A stretch of DNA of 64,000 bases from Psychromonas sp. SP041 (GCF_000470315.2 NZ_CBRF02000014.1:44309-108308); one strand, 5' to 3'. Shown: positions 18,349 to 29,282, counted from the first letter of the stretch. A program made the numbers and translations. The notes: generated from the letters alone by a model not told the origin.

Positions 18349-18510
18349 ATGAGTGATAAAGAAGTAAACGTGCCATTAACCGTTGAACAAAAACAAGAAG
18401 TTGTTGATATTCTAGAGCGAATTAGAGCTGGGTTAAATATTCCTCTCGACTTACAATTTGAAGAGCCTGCTCATATTTTTAACCCAGGAGTTTTCAATGC
18501 TAAAAAATAA
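18349..18510 (+). CDS. atzG: AtzG-like small subunit (DUF4089 type)
   Basis: 53-residue protein starting MSDKEVNVPLTVEQKQEVVD and ending FNPGVFNAKK. The pattern (short helix, LERIRAGLNIPLDLQFEEPAHIFNP) is that of AtzG, a helical partner known to form a complex with and be needed by the amidase AtzE, 1-carboxybiuret hydrolase. It begins two bases after the ATPase stop and overlaps the AtzE-like start by 14 bases, so the two are translated together. It is easily missed because of its size. I am fairly sure of the family, from context and the C-terminal PAHIF motif. Confidence 0.72.
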   Translation: MSDKEVNVPLTVEQKQEVVDILERIRAGLNIPLDLQFEEPAHIFNPGVFNAKK

Positions 18511-19861
18511 TAAAAACTTAACAGAGCAATGTGCGGATCTCGCTTCTGGAAAGGAAACGTCGGTCTCATTGACCATCAAGGCACTTGATAAAGCTGAGGA
18601 ATACTCCTATTTAAATGCATTTGTCGTTCTTGATAGAGAAAAGTCATTAGATCAAGCAATGGCTTCAGACAAACGCCGAGCAAATGGAAATTGTCTTAGC
18701 CCGATTGATGGTGTTCCAATTGCAGTTAAAGATAATTATCTCACTAAAGATTATCCTACTACAGCATGTTCAGGCGCTTTGCCATTAGAACCAAGTGGAC
18801 AAGATGCAACAATCATTGCTAACTTGCGTGCAGCAGGTGTTGTTATCTTTGGTAAAACCAATATGGATGAATGGGCATTTAGCCCTACTAATGTTAATTC
18901 TAATATTGGCCCTGTGCTAAATCCCCATAATACAAATCATGTCACTGGTGGGAGTAGCGGTGGATCTGCTGCTGCTATTGCCTCTGGTATTGTTTCGGCA
19001 GGATTAGGAAGTGATACAGGTGGTTCTATTAGAATGCCTGCAGCTGCTTGCGGTATTTATGGTTTTAAACCTAGTTATGGGCGAGCATCCCGCCATGGTG
19101 TTTTACCATTAAGTTGGTCACTCGATGCTCCTGGCCCCTTAGCGAGTTCTTTAAAAGATATTGAGTTGTTATTACCCTATTTTTTAGGTGAAGATTCAAA
19201 AGATTTATCTACTGCTTCTTCGGCTAAATTTAAAGTAGTAGAGCATAACGAAGCAATCAATGTTATTCACTTAACTGGCGAAGGGTTAGAACGAAGTGAT
19301 GAAATTGATACTGCTGTAAAGACAGCGCTTGAAGCTTCTTCTGCAGTAGTGAAAGAAGCTGGATTATCTCATGTTGATAATTACTATGAAGCTTGGGAAG
19401 CGATTATCTTTAGTGAAGCGGCATCTTATCATCAACCTTTATTGAAAAAAAATCCGGGTGGATTTTCATCAGGGCTGAGGGCTAAGTTAGAAGCAGGCTC
19501 GCAACTCTCTGCATTAGATGTATTACAAGCGCAAAGATTGCGTAGTCAATTAATGCATACCTTTGCTAATGAGTTAGGAGACTGGGATATTGTTGTAACA
19601 CCTACTTTACCGGTTACTGCACCCACTTTAAATGAGGAAGAACAAGAGTTTGGTGGAAAAAAAGTCCATGCTCATAAAAGTATGTTGTGGTTTTGTGTAT
19701 TAGGTAATATGACTGGTTATCCTTGTGTGACAATTCCTATTGGCCTCTCTAAATCAGGGTTACCAATTGGGATGATGTTAATGGGTAAACCAAATGAAGA
19801 TGAAAAACTGTTAGCGATTGCTATAAAACTTGAAAGTGCTTTAAAGAAAAATTCAGTATAA
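18497..19861 (+). CDS. Amidase-signature hydrolase, AtzE-like
   Basis: Hydrolyses a small amide in the cytoplasm. 454 residues from ATG 18497, which has GGAG 6 bases upstream (a TTG at 18458 is also open but has no site). The amidase-signature triad is present: Lys in IAVKDN (about residue 78), cis-Ser in GGSSGGS (about 153) and nucleophile Ser in GSDTGGSIRMPA (about 177). AtzE of the cyanuric acid route needs AtzG, and the same pair is adjacent here. No cyanuric acid hydrolase, biuret hydrolase or allophanate hydrolase gene is in the window, so the carboxybiuret activity is not assured. Aliphatic amides, suggested by AmiC/AmiR, are equally possible. A terminator follows. Confidence 0.8.
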   Translation: MLKNNKNLTEQCADLASGKETSVSLTIKALDKAEEYSYLNAFVVLDREKSLDQAMASDKRRANGNCLSPIDGVPIAVKDNYLTKDYPTTACSGALPLEPSGQDATIIANLRAAGVVIFGKTNMDEWAFSPTNVNSNIGPVLNPHNTNHVTGGSSGGSAAAIASGIVSAGLGSDTGGSIRMPAAACGIYGFKPSYGRASRHGVLPLSWSLDAPGPLASSLKDIELLLPYFLGEDSKDLSTASSAKFKVVEHNEAINVIHLTGEGLERSDEIDTAVKTALEASSAVVKEAGLSHVDNYYEAWEAIIFSEAASYHQPLLKKNPGGFSSGLRAKLEAGSQLSALDVLQAQRLRSQLMHTFANELGDWDIVVTPTLPVTAPTLNEEEQEFGGKKVHAHKSMLWFCVLGNMTGYPCVTIPIGLSKSGLPIGMMLMGKPNEDEKLLAIAIKLESALKKNSV

Positions 19862-19921
19862 ATTAAAGAAGCACTCAATCATTGCTATTGGTTTAGTATA
19901 AAGAACGTAAACAAGTTCGAT

Positions 19922-19967
19922 AATGCCTTTAAAGAAAAGTATTTCCTAACCTTTTTAAAGGCATTTT
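19922..19967 (+). terminator. Terminator after the AtzE-like gene
   Basis: Arms AATGCCTTTAAA / TTTAAAGGCATT (12 bp) with a 20-nt loop, followed by TTCTT. It separates the hydrolase from the regulatory genes amiC/amiR, which may have their own promoter or be reached by read-through. Confidence 0.65.
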
Positions 19968-19971
19968 CTTA

Positions 19972-20002
19972 TAAATCAACAGCAATCATTATTGTTGATT
20001 TA
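19972..20002. promoter_or_regulatory. Palindrome before amiC-like gene
   Basis: TAAATCAACA / TGTTGATTTA with an inner CAAT / ATTG pairing forms a nearly continuous 31-base hairpin. No T tract follows directly. It could be an operator or a second RNA structure in the read-through transcript. Confidence 0.4.
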
Positions 20003-20062
20003 ATATACTGAAACCTAAACAGTTAATTACTATCTACAAATAATTAAAATAGAGCTACTTTT

Positions 20063-21214
20063 ATGCAAGATACAGTAAAAAATACTGAGTATGAAAAAAG
20101 AACTATAAAAATTGGTGTTCTTTTCTCTCAGTCGGGACCTATGGCTATTTCTGAATCTTCTCACTTACGTGGAGTATTATTGGCGTGTGAAGAAGTTAAT
20201 AATAATGGTGGGATCGCAGGTCAGAAATTAGAACCTATTATTTTAGATCCTGCAGGAGACGATTTACTGTATGCTAAAATGGCAACAGAATTGTTACTAA
20301 AACATCGAGTTAATATTATTTTTGGCTGCTGTTTATCTTCTAGTCGAAAAGCAGTACTTCCGATTATAGAGCGTTTTAATGGGATCCTCTTTTATCCTTC
20401 TGTTTATGAAGGGTTCGAGTATTCGCCTAATGTTATTTATGGAGGAGGAGTACCTAACCAATTAGTATTACCGTTATTAAAATATATTTTTAATAACTAC
20501 GGTAAAAATATTGCACTAATAGGTCTCGATTATTTATACCCAAGAGAAATTAACCGTGTGGTTACTGAGTTCTTAAATGCCAGTGGCGGTAAAGTAGTTG
20601 CTGAAAAATATTTAAACTTTTCTGCTGATGCTGCGGACCTTAGATTAAATTTGAATGATATTCTAAAAAATAAACCAGATGTTATTTTTTCTACGGTTGT
20701 TGGCTTAGATAGTATTAATTTATATAGTGTTTATGCAGAATTAGAGTTCGATGGTGTAAAACCTCCTCTTGCTTCTTTAACTGCAGTTGAATCTAGTATT
20801 CAAGCTTTAGAGTTAGATAAAAGGGAAGGGCATATATCCGTCGCATCTTACTTTTCTTCATTAGAAACGGAGGCTAATAAAGCTTTTATTAAAAAGTTCA
20901 AAACGCGTTTTGGAGAAGATACAAGTCCTTGTGTGTTTAGTGAAGTGGCTTACTCTCTTGTTAATGTTTTTGCTAATGCTTTATTATCTGCAAAGTATGA
21001 CGACACTGAAAGTATTCTAGCAGCGCTTTCAGAAGCACCAATTGAATCACCTGGTGGCGATCTTTTTTTAGATTTAAATACGAATCACCTTACTTTAAGG
21101 CCTTATGTGGCAAAGTCGAATAGAGAAGGAAGTTATGATATTTTATGGGAATCACCATCTGTAATTAAAGCGGATCCTTATTTAATCGCTTATGACCGTT
21201 CTATTGAAGTTTAA
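20063..21214 (+). CDS. amiC: AmiC-like cytoplasmic amide sensor
   Basis: 383-residue type I binding-fold protein related to the periplasmic protein at 13521 (both have IGVLFSQSGPMA / VGAIYDVTGSFS starts and SSSRKAVLPI / SSSREAIRPI). It starts RTIKIGVLF almost at once, with no signal peptide, so it should stay in the cytoplasm. That is the mark of AmiC, which in Pseudomonas aeruginosa binds amides and holds the antiterminator AmiR inactive. The amiR-like gene follows after 25 bases. Ligand specificity cannot be read from sequence alone. Start ATG 20063 has a modest AGAG site. Confidence 0.8.
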   Translation: MQDTVKNTEYEKRTIKIGVLFSQSGPMAISESSHLRGVLLACEEVNNNGGIAGQKLEPIILDPAGDDLLYAKMATELLLKHRVNIIFGCCLSSSRKAVLPIIERFNGILFYPSVYEGFEYSPNVIYGGGVPNQLVLPLLKYIFNNYGKNIALIGLDYLYPREINRVVTEFLNASGGKVVAEKYLNFSADAADLRLNLNDILKNKPDVIFSTVVGLDSINLYSVYAELEFDGVKPPLASLTAVESSIQALELDKREGHISVASYFSSLETEANKAFIKKFKTRFGEDTSPCVFSEVAYSLVNVFANALLSAKYDDTESILAALSEAPIESPGGDLFLDLNTNHLTLRPYVAKSNREGSYDILWESPSVIKADPYLIAYDRSIEV

Positions 21215-21239
21215 ATTATCATTGAGATATAGGTAACTA

Positions 21240-21845
21240 ATGAGTAGCTCTCCAGCTAAAGATTATCAATTAATTCGTCGTTTAAGACAAATGCGTGTTC
21301 TTGTGATACACCCAGATGATTCAGATAGAAAGATATTAATTGATCATATTAAGCGAATAGGTTGCAATATTGATTATGTTTGGCCAGCTCCAAAAGTGCT
21401 TGAACAAGATATAGATGTTGTTATTTTTTTAATTGATAATAAAAATAACAAGAACTCTATTTCTTGGATGGCCAATGATGAAAGTGTTGCACGTATTGGT
21501 GTTATTGCTTATGAAACACCTGAAATATTAGTTGAGTTGGATTATTTTCATGTGCATGGCGTTATTTCGAAACCTATTCGTATTTTTGGTTTATTAGCAG
21601 TGTTAACGACAGCGATAAGTTTTTCTAAACATGAAAAAAGATTAAAAAAACGCATTAACTCCTTAGACGAAACGTTAAAAGGAAGGAGAAAGGTTGAGCA
21701 GGCGGTAGCAATATTATCTGAATTGAAAAATATAACAGAGCAAGAGTCTTATAAATTTTTGAGAGAACAATCAATGATAAAAAAATGTTCAATAGCCGAT
21801 ATTGCAGACTCAATAATCGATGATCATTCAATGTTGAATTTGTAA
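21240..21845 (+). CDS. amiR: AmiR-like transcription antiterminator with ANTAR domain
   Basis: 201 residues: a receiver-like domain without the normal phospho-acceptor pattern (MRVLVIHPDDSDRKILIDHI... GVISKPIR), a coiled coil (about 125-145), then an ANTAR RNA-binding domain, RRKVEQAVAILSELKNITEQESYKFLREQSM and on. The ANTAR marks are the basic R/K-rich start, the alanine-rich first helix and IADIADSII. Such proteins bind paired hexaloop hairpins and prevent a terminator from forming. A matching leader lies before the transporter operon at 13417-13482. AmiC would sequester it until amide is bound. Ribosome site AGGTAA. Confidence 0.85.
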   Translation: MSSSPAKDYQLIRRLRQMRVLVIHPDDSDRKILIDHIKRIGCNIDYVWPAPKVLEQDIDVVIFLIDNKNNKNSISWMANDESVARIGVIAYETPEILVELDYFHVHGVISKPIRIFGLLAVLTTAISFSKHEKRLKKRINSLDETLKGRRKVEQAVAILSELKNITEQESYKFLREQSMIKKCSIADIADSIIDDHSMLNL

Positions 21846-21969
21846 TTATTTTTGATGTAAGTTTAAATTTGGTTAAGAAGAACGATTTTAAATCATTAAT
21901 AAATAACAGAGGACATATCTTAAATATGGCTCCCATTATTTATTAATGTGAATTGATTTTATAAATTAA

Positions 21970-23058
<1,089 letters not shown>

Positions 23059-23158
23059 TCATTCAAAAGTAATGTTAAATACAAAGAAAAAATTTACTAC
23101 CTTAAAGCCAATTAAAAGAAGCTAAATTGAACGTTAGGGCTAGCATTAATAATGCGCT

Positions 23159-23941
23159 TTAAGTTAGGTTAAAAAAAGCCTTACTTGTTTTTTCAGTAGA
23201 GATTAAAAACTCGTGCAAATCTTGCTGACGAGCATGTGCAATGGTTTGCGCAATATAAGGCAAATACTTCGGCTCATTGCGACTTGATTTCGGTTTAGGG
23301 CGCATTGAACGAGGTAATAAGTAAGGGCTGTCTGTTTCAATCATTAAACGGTTATCGGGGATCATTTTTACTAATTCTAGTAAATGTGTTCCTCGGCGTT
23401 CATCGCATATCCAACCCGTAATGCCAATATGTAAATCTAAAGCTAAACAACGCTCGAGTTCTTCTTGAGTGCCTGTAAAGCAATGCAATACTGCACTAGG
23501 TAGTTGTTTGATGTAAGGTGTTAATAGCTCAATAAAGCGTTGATTAGCATCGCGTTCATGCATAAAAACAGGTAACTGATATTCGACTGCTAATTCTAGT
23601 TGTTGTATAAACGCTTTTTCTTGTTCTGCAGGTGTTGAGAAGTTTCGATTGAAATCCAGCCCACATTCACCGACCGCTTTTACTTCAGGTTGCGTTAATA
23701 ATTCACGTAATTGCACTACCGATTCTGCTGTCATTGAGCTTGCATCATGCGGGTGAATACCCGCTGTACTGTAGATGAAACCAGGGTTTTCTTTGGCTAA
23801 AACTAACGCTTTCTGACTTTCAACAATATTAGTACCCGTTACCATTAACTTGGTGAGGCCTGCTTGTTTGGCATTGTCAATGACGGATGCTAAGTCTTTA
23901 TCAAAACGCTGATTAGTTAAGTTAACGCCAATATCAATCAT
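23159..23941 (-). CDS. tatD: TatD-family metal-dependent DNase
   Basis: Cytoplasmic TIM-barrel nuclease, 260 residues. Family metal-binding motifs are in order: [40 protein letters not shown] and IETDSPYLLPR. The start overlaps the tatC stop by one base, giving an operon with tatABC; tatD is not itself needed for Tat export. Confidence 0.95.
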   Translation of the reverse strand: MIDIGVNLTNQRFDKDLASVIDNAKQAGLTKLMVTGTNIVESQKALVLAKENPGFIYSTAGIHPHDASSMTAESVVQLRELLTQPEVKAVGECGLDFNRNFSTPAEQEKAFIQQLELAVEYQLPVFMHERDANQRFIELLTPYIKQLPSAVLHCFTGTQEELERCLALDLHIGITGWICDERRGTHLLELVKMIPDNRLMIETDSPYLLPRSMRPKPKSSRNEPKYLPYIAQTIAHARQQDLHEFLISTEKTSKAFFNLT

Positions 23942-24738
23942 TAGTTTTTTGGCTCTTTGTGGATAGTGTTTTCTTCTGGATCTAGCTCATCATCTGACGC
24001 TGGCTTTTTCACATAAAAGCGCGAAAATAATAAACCTAATTCAAATAAAATAAGCATTGGTACAGCTAATAAGGTTTGAGATATCACATCTGGAGGCGTT
24101 AATAACATACCAAAAATAAATGCGCCGACTACAATGTAAGGTCGTTTTGCTTTTAAAGATTCAGGTGTTGTTGCACCCGTCCAACATAGTAATAAAGTGG
24201 CAACGGGTATTTCAAACGCTAAACCAAAGGCAAAAAACAACTTCAATACAAAGTCTAAATAACTGCTGATATCAGTGGCAATGGTCACGCCTTCAGGTGC
24301 CGTGCTGGTAAAGAATGAAAATACCAAAGGAAACACAACGTAATAAGAAAATACCATGCCTAAGTAAAACAGCAATGCGCTGCTAATTACTAATGGAGCA
24401 ACAAGTTTTTGTTCGTGTTTATATAAACCAGGCGCAATAAAAGCCCATACTTGATATAAGATCGCAGGTATTGCGATAAAAATAGAGAGTACGATGGTCA
24501 ATTTAATTGGCGTGAAGAAGGGGGTTGCGACACCAGTGGCAATCATACTTGAGCCTTCAGGCAGCTGACTGGTTAACGGAATGGCAATATAGTGGTAAAT
24601 ATCATTAGAAAAATAAACCAAGCTAAGGAATATCGCTAACACTACGACAACGACCTTGAGAATACGATCGCGTAATTCTAAAAGGTGAGTAATTAATGGC
24701 AAACTATGTTGTGCCTGATCTGACGATTGCTCACTCAT
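23941..24738 (-). CDS. tatC: Twin-arginine translocase subunit TatC
   Basis: Polytopic core of the Tat protein export system, which recognises twin-arginine signal peptides. 265 residues, six membrane helices. N-terminal [16 protein letters not shown] (family HL.ELR), then FTPIKLTI (the F-x-P cytoplasmic loop motif) and the [10 protein letters not shown] motif before the last helices. Three bases separate it from tatB. Confidence 0.95.
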   Translation of the reverse strand: MSEQSSDQAQHSLPLITHLLELRDRILKVVVVVLAIFLSLVYFSNDIYHYIAIPLTSQLPEGSSMIATGVATPFFTPIKLTIVLSIFIAIPAILYQVWAFIAPGLYKHEQKLVAPLVISSALLFYLGMVFSYYVVFPLVFSFFTSTAPEGVTIATDISSYLDFVLKLFFAFGLAFEIPVATLLLCWTGATTPESLKAKRPYIVVGAFIFGMLLTPPDVISQTLLAVPMLILFELGLLFSRFYVKKPASDDELDPEENTIHKEPKN

Positions 24739-24741
24739 TAA

Positions 24742-25203
24742 TTATTTTTCCTGCTGCGATATTGTTTTTGAAGGTGTTGGCTCTGAAGTTTTTGCTTCTG
24801 AAATGTTCGGTTCTGACTTTTCATTTTCTGTTAAAACTTGTGTCTGAGCTTCGGCTATTTTCGCTTCTTTTTGAGATTTAGCTTGAGCATTCATTAAGTC
24901 ATCAACGTTGTTTTTATAAGGACGTGTTAATTGCTCAACATTCTCTTTCATTTCATCGATTGATGCTTTTAAATCAGGATCTATTTTATCTAAGCCTTGT
25001 TTACTGGCTTTGATCATATTCTCATTCATTTCATGTAATTCAAGCTCTTGAGATATTTCATTTTTTACCGAGTTCGCCATACTTTTAGCAGTATTAACCC
25101 ATTTCAAAACAGTACGAATAGCGATAGGCAAACGCTGAGGCCCTAGTACGACTAATCCTATTACGGAAATCAACATGATTTCCCAAAAGCCAATATCAAA
25201 CAT
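24742..25203 (-). CDS. tatB: Sec-independent protein translocase TatB
   Basis: 153 residues: MFDIGFWEIMLISVIGLVVLGPQRLP, the single membrane helix and Gly-Pro hinge of TatB, an amphipathic helix, then a charged tail rich in Glu/Lys/Gln. It works with TatC as the receptor complex. Confidence 0.93.
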   Translation of the reverse strand: MFDIGFWEIMLISVIGLVVLGPQRLPIAIRTVLKWVNTAKSMANSVKNEISQELELHEMNENMIKASKQGLDKIDPDLKASIDEMKENVEQLTRPYKNNVDDLMNAQAKSQKEAKIAEAQTQVLTENEKSEPNISEAKTSEPTPSKTISQQEK

Positions 25204-25346
25204 TAATTAATACACCTTGTTGCGGGTCATTGTTATAACCGCCTTTTTTAAGAATATATTTCTCATTAGAAGTTTATAAGCACCTATAACTCACCATTAT
25301 GTAAAGATGACTGTAAACATCACAGGCTACTTTTAAAATCAATGGT

Positions 25347-25574
25347 TTAGTCTTGTTTGCTTTTTTCAGCTTCCGTCTTTTGCTCTTCTTTGAAGCTAGC
25401 ATCAGATTTCTTATCTAATTCAGGAGAAGAGGTATCTTCTTCTTTAATGGCTTTTTTAAATCCTTTAATTGCACCCCCTAAATCACCACCAATACCGCGC
25501 AGTTTTTTAGTGCCAAATAAAACAATAACAATCACTGCAATAATCACTAATTGCCAAATTCCGATACCGCCCAT
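25347..25574 (-). CDS. tatA: Sec-independent protein translocase TatA
   Basis: 75 residues: [25 protein letters not shown] (membrane helix and FGTKKL hinge), amphipathic helix [15 protein letters not shown], acidic tail. Oligomerises to form the passage through the membrane. A 143-bp gap to tatB with no gene is larger than in enterobacteria. AGGAAA ribosome site. Confidence 0.94.
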   Translation of the reverse strand: MGGIGIWQLVIIAVIVIVLFGTKKLRGIGGDLGGAIKGFKKAIKEEDTSSPELDKKSDASFKEEQKTEAEKSKQD

Positions 25575-25716
25575 AATATATTTCCTATATGTAAATAATG
25601 TTGTAAGTCATTGTGTGTATTGATTTAAACAGGCTTTATAAATAAAGCCTGTTTACGTAAATAATCCATTAAAGTTAATCAATGTTAGTCGCATTTTTTA
25701 TCAGCCACTAAAGATA

Positions 25717-27357
25717 TTAAGATTTGTGACTAAATCGCCAAGCAATTACCCATGATACTACTGCTGGAATCGTTAAATACAAGTTAAAACTATCATCAGA
25801 CTGTAGATAGAATAAAGCAGTAATAATACTCAACGTAACCGCTAAAGATGTTATCACTTGGTTTTTACTGTTTTTTTGCTGTTGATCATTAAAACGCTGC
25901 ATTAACAATTGTTGCTGTTGTTGTACTTGTTTAGTTTGCGCTAGATTGTGATAAACCAATTCTGGGATATCTGGTAATTTTTCTAACCAAAAGGGCGCTT
26001 TCACTTTTAGTTTGTTAAACAGTGTTTGAGGGCTAACTTGCTCTCGCATCCAGTTTTCTAAAAAGGGTTTTGCGGTGTCCCATAAATCTAACTGTGGGTA
26101 CAATTGGCGCCCTAAACCTTCAATATAGAGTAACGTTTTTTGTAATAAAACTAATTGAGGTTGCACTTGCATATTAAAACGACGAGCGGTATTAAATAAA
26201 TTTATTAATACGTGAGCAAATGAAATTTCTGATAATGGTTTTTCAAAAATAGGCTCACAAACCGCGCGTATAGCAAATTCAAATTCTTCCGCAGGTGTAT
26301 CTGCTGGCACCCAACCTGAGTCGATATGTAATTGTGCTACTTGTCTGTAATCTCGATTGAAAAAGGCTAAGAAGTTTTCTGCTAAATAGCGTTTATCTTC
26401 ATTGGTTAATGTCCCTACAATGCCACAGTCAATACCTATCCAAAGTGGATCTTCTGGGTGTTCGTAAGATACAAATACGTTACCTGGGTGCATATCAGCA
26501 TGAAAGAAACTATCACGAAATACTTGCGTGAAAAAGGCCTCTACGCCGCGTTCTGCAAGTAGTTTTAAATTGGTATTTTGTGCTTTTAATGCCTCAATAT
26601 CTGATACTGGAATACCATATATACGTTCCATGACTAATGCATCTTTAGTGCAATAATCTGAATAAATTTCAGGGACATATAACACTTTAGAGTTTAAGAA
26701 ATTACGACGTAATTGAATTGCATTAGCACCTTCACGCATTAAATCTAATTCATCGATAATAGTTTTTTCGTACTCTCTGATCACTTCAACAGGACGCAGA
26801 CGTTTAGCGTCTTTTAAAAAACGTTGCATTAATGAAGCCATCCACTTCATTAATTGAATATCAGCGGCAATGGTTTTAGCAATACCAGGTCTTGTTACTT
26901 TAATGACGACTTCTCTGCCATCTTCCTTAAGTGTTGCTGTATGAACTTGTGCTATTGATGCTGAAGCAAGCGCAACTTCATTAAAGTTATCAAAAATCTC
27001 ATTAATTGGACGTTGAAAAGATTTTTCTATTTGTTTAATCGCTAAATCACCAGAAAAGGCCGGTACATTATCTTGTAAGTGCGCTAATTGGTCTGCATAA
27101 ATAGGCGCCAATAAATCACGACGAGTCGACAGCATTTGCCCTAGTTTTATGTAGATAGGCCCTAATGATTGTAAACTTAAGCGCAAACGTTCAGGTAATC
27201 CCATCTCTTTGTGTTGATTACGTAACCAAAATAAACAAATTCGTAAAACCCAATAACTTTTAGGTATTTGTGCTTTAGGGACTAACTCAATTAAACCATA
27301 TTCAATAAACGTTTTATTTATCTGATATAGGCGCGATAACTCTGTTATTTTTATCAT
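25717..27357 (-). CDS. ubiB: Ubiquinone biosynthesis protein UbiB (ABC1/ADCK atypical kinase)
   Basis: Needed for aerobic ubiquinone synthesis; atypical kinase/ATPase of the inner membrane. 546 residues, aligning end to end by eye with E. coli UbiB. KxGQ motif in [13 protein letters not shown], Ala-rich nucleotide loop [24 protein letters not shown] and [10 protein letters not shown]. Two hydrophobic C-terminal segments anchor it. Directly abuts ubiJ. Confidence 0.95.
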   Translation of the reverse strand: MIKITELSRLYQINKTFIEYGLIELVPKAQIPKSYWVLRICLFWLRNQHKEMGLPERLRLSLQSLGPIYIKLGQMLSTRRDLLAPIYADQLAHLQDNVPAFSGDLAIKQIEKSFQRPINEIFDNFNEVALASASIAQVHTATLKEDGREVVIKVTRPGIAKTIAADIQLMKWMASLMQRFLKDAKRLRPVEVIREYEKTIIDELDLMREGANAIQLRRNFLNSKVLYVPEIYSDYCTKDALVMERIYGIPVSDIEALKAQNTNLKLLAERGVEAFFTQVFRDSFFHADMHPGNVFVSYEHPEDPLWIGIDCGIVGTLTNEDKRYLAENFLAFFNRDYRQVAQLHIDSGWVPADTPAEEFEFAIRAVCEPIFEKPLSEISFAHVLINLFNTARRFNMQVQPQLVLLQKTLLYIEGLGRQLYPQLDLWDTAKPFLENWMREQVSPQTLFNKLKVKAPFWLEKLPDIPELVYHNLAQTKQVQQQQQLLMQRFNDQQQKNSKNQVITSLAVTLSIITALFYLQSDDSFNLYLTIPAVVSWVIAWRFSHKS

Positions 27358-28014
27358 TTATTTTCCAGCTAGTGAGTTAGTGCCGAGTCGTTTATTAGAC
27401 TTTGCTTCTAACTGCTCTAGCTTATTGTTAAGGCTTAGTAATAATGTATCTGCTTGTGTTTCTAGTGTTTTGACTTGCTCGCAAAAGTAAGCAACTTCTA
27501 AACCGCTAGGGGCCAGTTTAATTTCTTCTGTTACATATAAAGCCGTTTGTTTTTCAACTTTATTAAATTGAGCCAACGACCCTTGATGGATCTTTTTGGC
27601 GTGATAACAAAGTTTGTGCGCAATGACGTCACCGACCTTATGAGATAGATGCTCTTCCCAATCTATATCCATATCCGTCAATAATTTTGCAAACTGCTGT
27701 ACTAATTGAATATCGCCATCAACTTCTAGTTGCCCAGTTTTAATTAAATGCGTTAGTTGATGGTTATCTTGCAACTTATTTAAGGCACTAAAACTGACTC
27801 TAATATTACAATCAGCTTGGCCTTCAAATTTATTTAATACATCGACTTGTCGATCTGAAATAACAAAATACAACGGGAAATTAAGTTCTTTTAAGCTTGC
27901 AGAGATGATAGTGCCATTAAGTTGTTTACGTTTTATGACAGCGCTACTATCTAATTGATGTAATTGATTTACACCTGTTTCTAATAAACCGCACAGTAAG
28001 TTAGTTAATGGCAT
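27358..28014 (-). CDS. ubiJ: Ubiquinone biosynthesis accessory factor UbiJ
   Basis: 218-residue SCP2-type lipid-binding protein. N-terminal SCP2 segment contains ISASLKELNFPLYFVISD and ADCNIRVSFSAL; a C-terminal coiled coil follows. With UbiK it scaffolds the soluble ubiquinone enzyme complex. It sits between ubiE and ubiB as in most gammaproteobacteria. Confidence 0.88.
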   Translation of the reverse strand: MPLTNLLCGLLETGVNQLHQLDSSAVIKRKQLNGTIISASLKELNFPLYFVISDRQVDVLNKFEGQADCNIRVSFSALNKLQDNHQLTHLIKTGQLEVDGDIQLVQQFAKLLTDMDIDWEEHLSHKVGDVIAHKLCYHAKKIHQGSLAQFNKVEKQTALYVTEEIKLAPSGLEVAYFCEQVKTLETQADTLLLSLNNKLEQLEAKSNKRLGTNSLAGK

Positions 28015-28061
28015 GTTGACTCTCGTTATAGAAGTGACTGGTTAATGTTTGCAATATCGGA

Positions 28062-28817
28062 TTAGTATTTATAACCGCGATGTAGAGCGACAATACCCGC
28101 ACTTAAATTAAAGTACTCTGTCCCTTCAAAACCGACATTATTCATCATCTCTTTAAGCGTATCTTGATCTGGATGCATACGAATGCTTTCAGCTAGATAT
28201 TGGTAACTTTCACTGTCGTTCGCAATTAATTTACCTAGCTTAGGCAAAATATTGAACGAGTAAAAATCATAGAATTTTTCAACTGGCGAATAAACTGGTT
28301 TTGAAAATTCTAATACCAGTAAACGACCACCAGGCTTTAGCACTCGGTAAATAGAAGCTAAGGCTTTATCTTTGTCGGTCACGTTACGTAAACCAAACGC
28401 AATCGTGATTAAATCAAAGTGATTATCTGGAAACGGTAACTCTTCAGCATTGGCTTGAACGTAACTTACGTTTCCTTCAATACCCATGTCGCGTAATTTG
28501 GTACGGCCCACTTTCAGCATCGAATCATTAATGTCTGCTAAAACCACTTGGCCTTGTGCACCCACAATACGTGAAAACTTTGCGGTTAAATCACCTGTCC
28601 CACCAGCTAAGTCTAAGACTTTTTGACCTTGGCGAACACCAGAGCAGTCAACGGTAAAGCGTTTCCAAATGCGGTGGATACCCATAGATAATACATCATT
28701 CATGATGTCATATTTAGCGGCAACTGAATGGAATACATCAGCCACTAATTCAACTTTTTTATCTTCTTCAACGGTTTTGAAACCAAAGTGAGTCTTATTG
28801 TCTGGGGTTTCTTGCAT
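28062..28817 (-). CDS. ubiE: Ubiquinone/menaquinone C-methyltransferase UbiE
   Basis: SAM-dependent C-methyltransferase for ubiquinone and menaquinone. 251 residues with [32 protein letters not shown] (start region shared by UbiE; longer motif at residues 10-41), SAM motif [21 protein letters not shown] and the LEFSKP motif. First gene of the ubiE-ubiJ-ubiB-tatABC-tatD-hemB run. Confidence 0.95.
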   Translation of the reverse strand: MQETPDNKTHFGFKTVEEDKKVELVADVFHSVAAKYDIMNDVLSMGIHRIWKRFTVDCSGVRQGQKVLDLAGGTGDLTAKFSRIVGAQGQVVLADINDSMLKVGRTKLRDMGIEGNVSYVQANAEELPFPDNHFDLITIAFGLRNVTDKDKALASIYRVLKPGGRLLVLEFSKPVYSPVEKFYDFYSFNILPKLGKLIANDSESYQYLAESIRMHPDQDTLKEMMNNVGFEGTEYFNLSAGIVALHRGYKY

Positions 28818-28991
28818 GGTTATCTCTTTACCTTCCGGATAAAAATTATTGCTTGATTAGATATCATTGCATGATAGCAATTTTTCAACAATATTTGGAT
28901 CTTTATTGTTTGCCTAATTTTATGTTTTAAATCATTGATTTTGTTTTTAATGTTACGCTTTATTACAAAGCTTTACTAAATTATTGGATAT
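28818..28991. other. Promoter region of the ubi-tat gene run
   Basis: Non-coding bases between ubiE (leftward) and the MITE-like element. They should carry the ubiE promoter on the minus strand, but no box is convincing. Confidence 0.3.
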
Positions 28992-29282
28992 TATACCCGT
29001 TATCAATCAAGAGACATTATTCAGTCGTTAACTCGAACCTCATAACTCAAACATAAAGACAAGGCATAACATGATGACAATGACTGGCTAGTCCTTATCA
29101 AATGTTACAACGTGGTATTGATTTCGAATTGGCGACCCGCAGGGCAAGTCGAGAGGCAATCACCTTCATTGTTATACATTGTCATAGAGTCTCGATTTAA
29201 TCCGTTAGATCTTTACCTCTATGCCTAGATTTTTTACCTCACGACTTGCTGATTTTTACATTTTGAACGATGACGAGTATAT
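28992..29282. mobile_element. MITE-like dispersed element, copy B
   Basis: About 290 bp with inverted ends TATACCCGTTATCAATCAA and, reverse-complemented from the right, TATACTCGTCATCGTTCAA. Interior segments match the element at 12809-13084: CAAGGC.TAACATGA, CGACCCGCAGGGCAAG, CCGTTAGATCTTTACCTC and TATGCCTAG. No ORF; 29283-29496 after it is the pgi promoter region. Confidence 0.65.

Noticed and set aside
27358..28014. EsrE-type small RNA within ubiJ
   Set aside because: It is known from Escherichia coli, but I could not show conserved structure here by eye.
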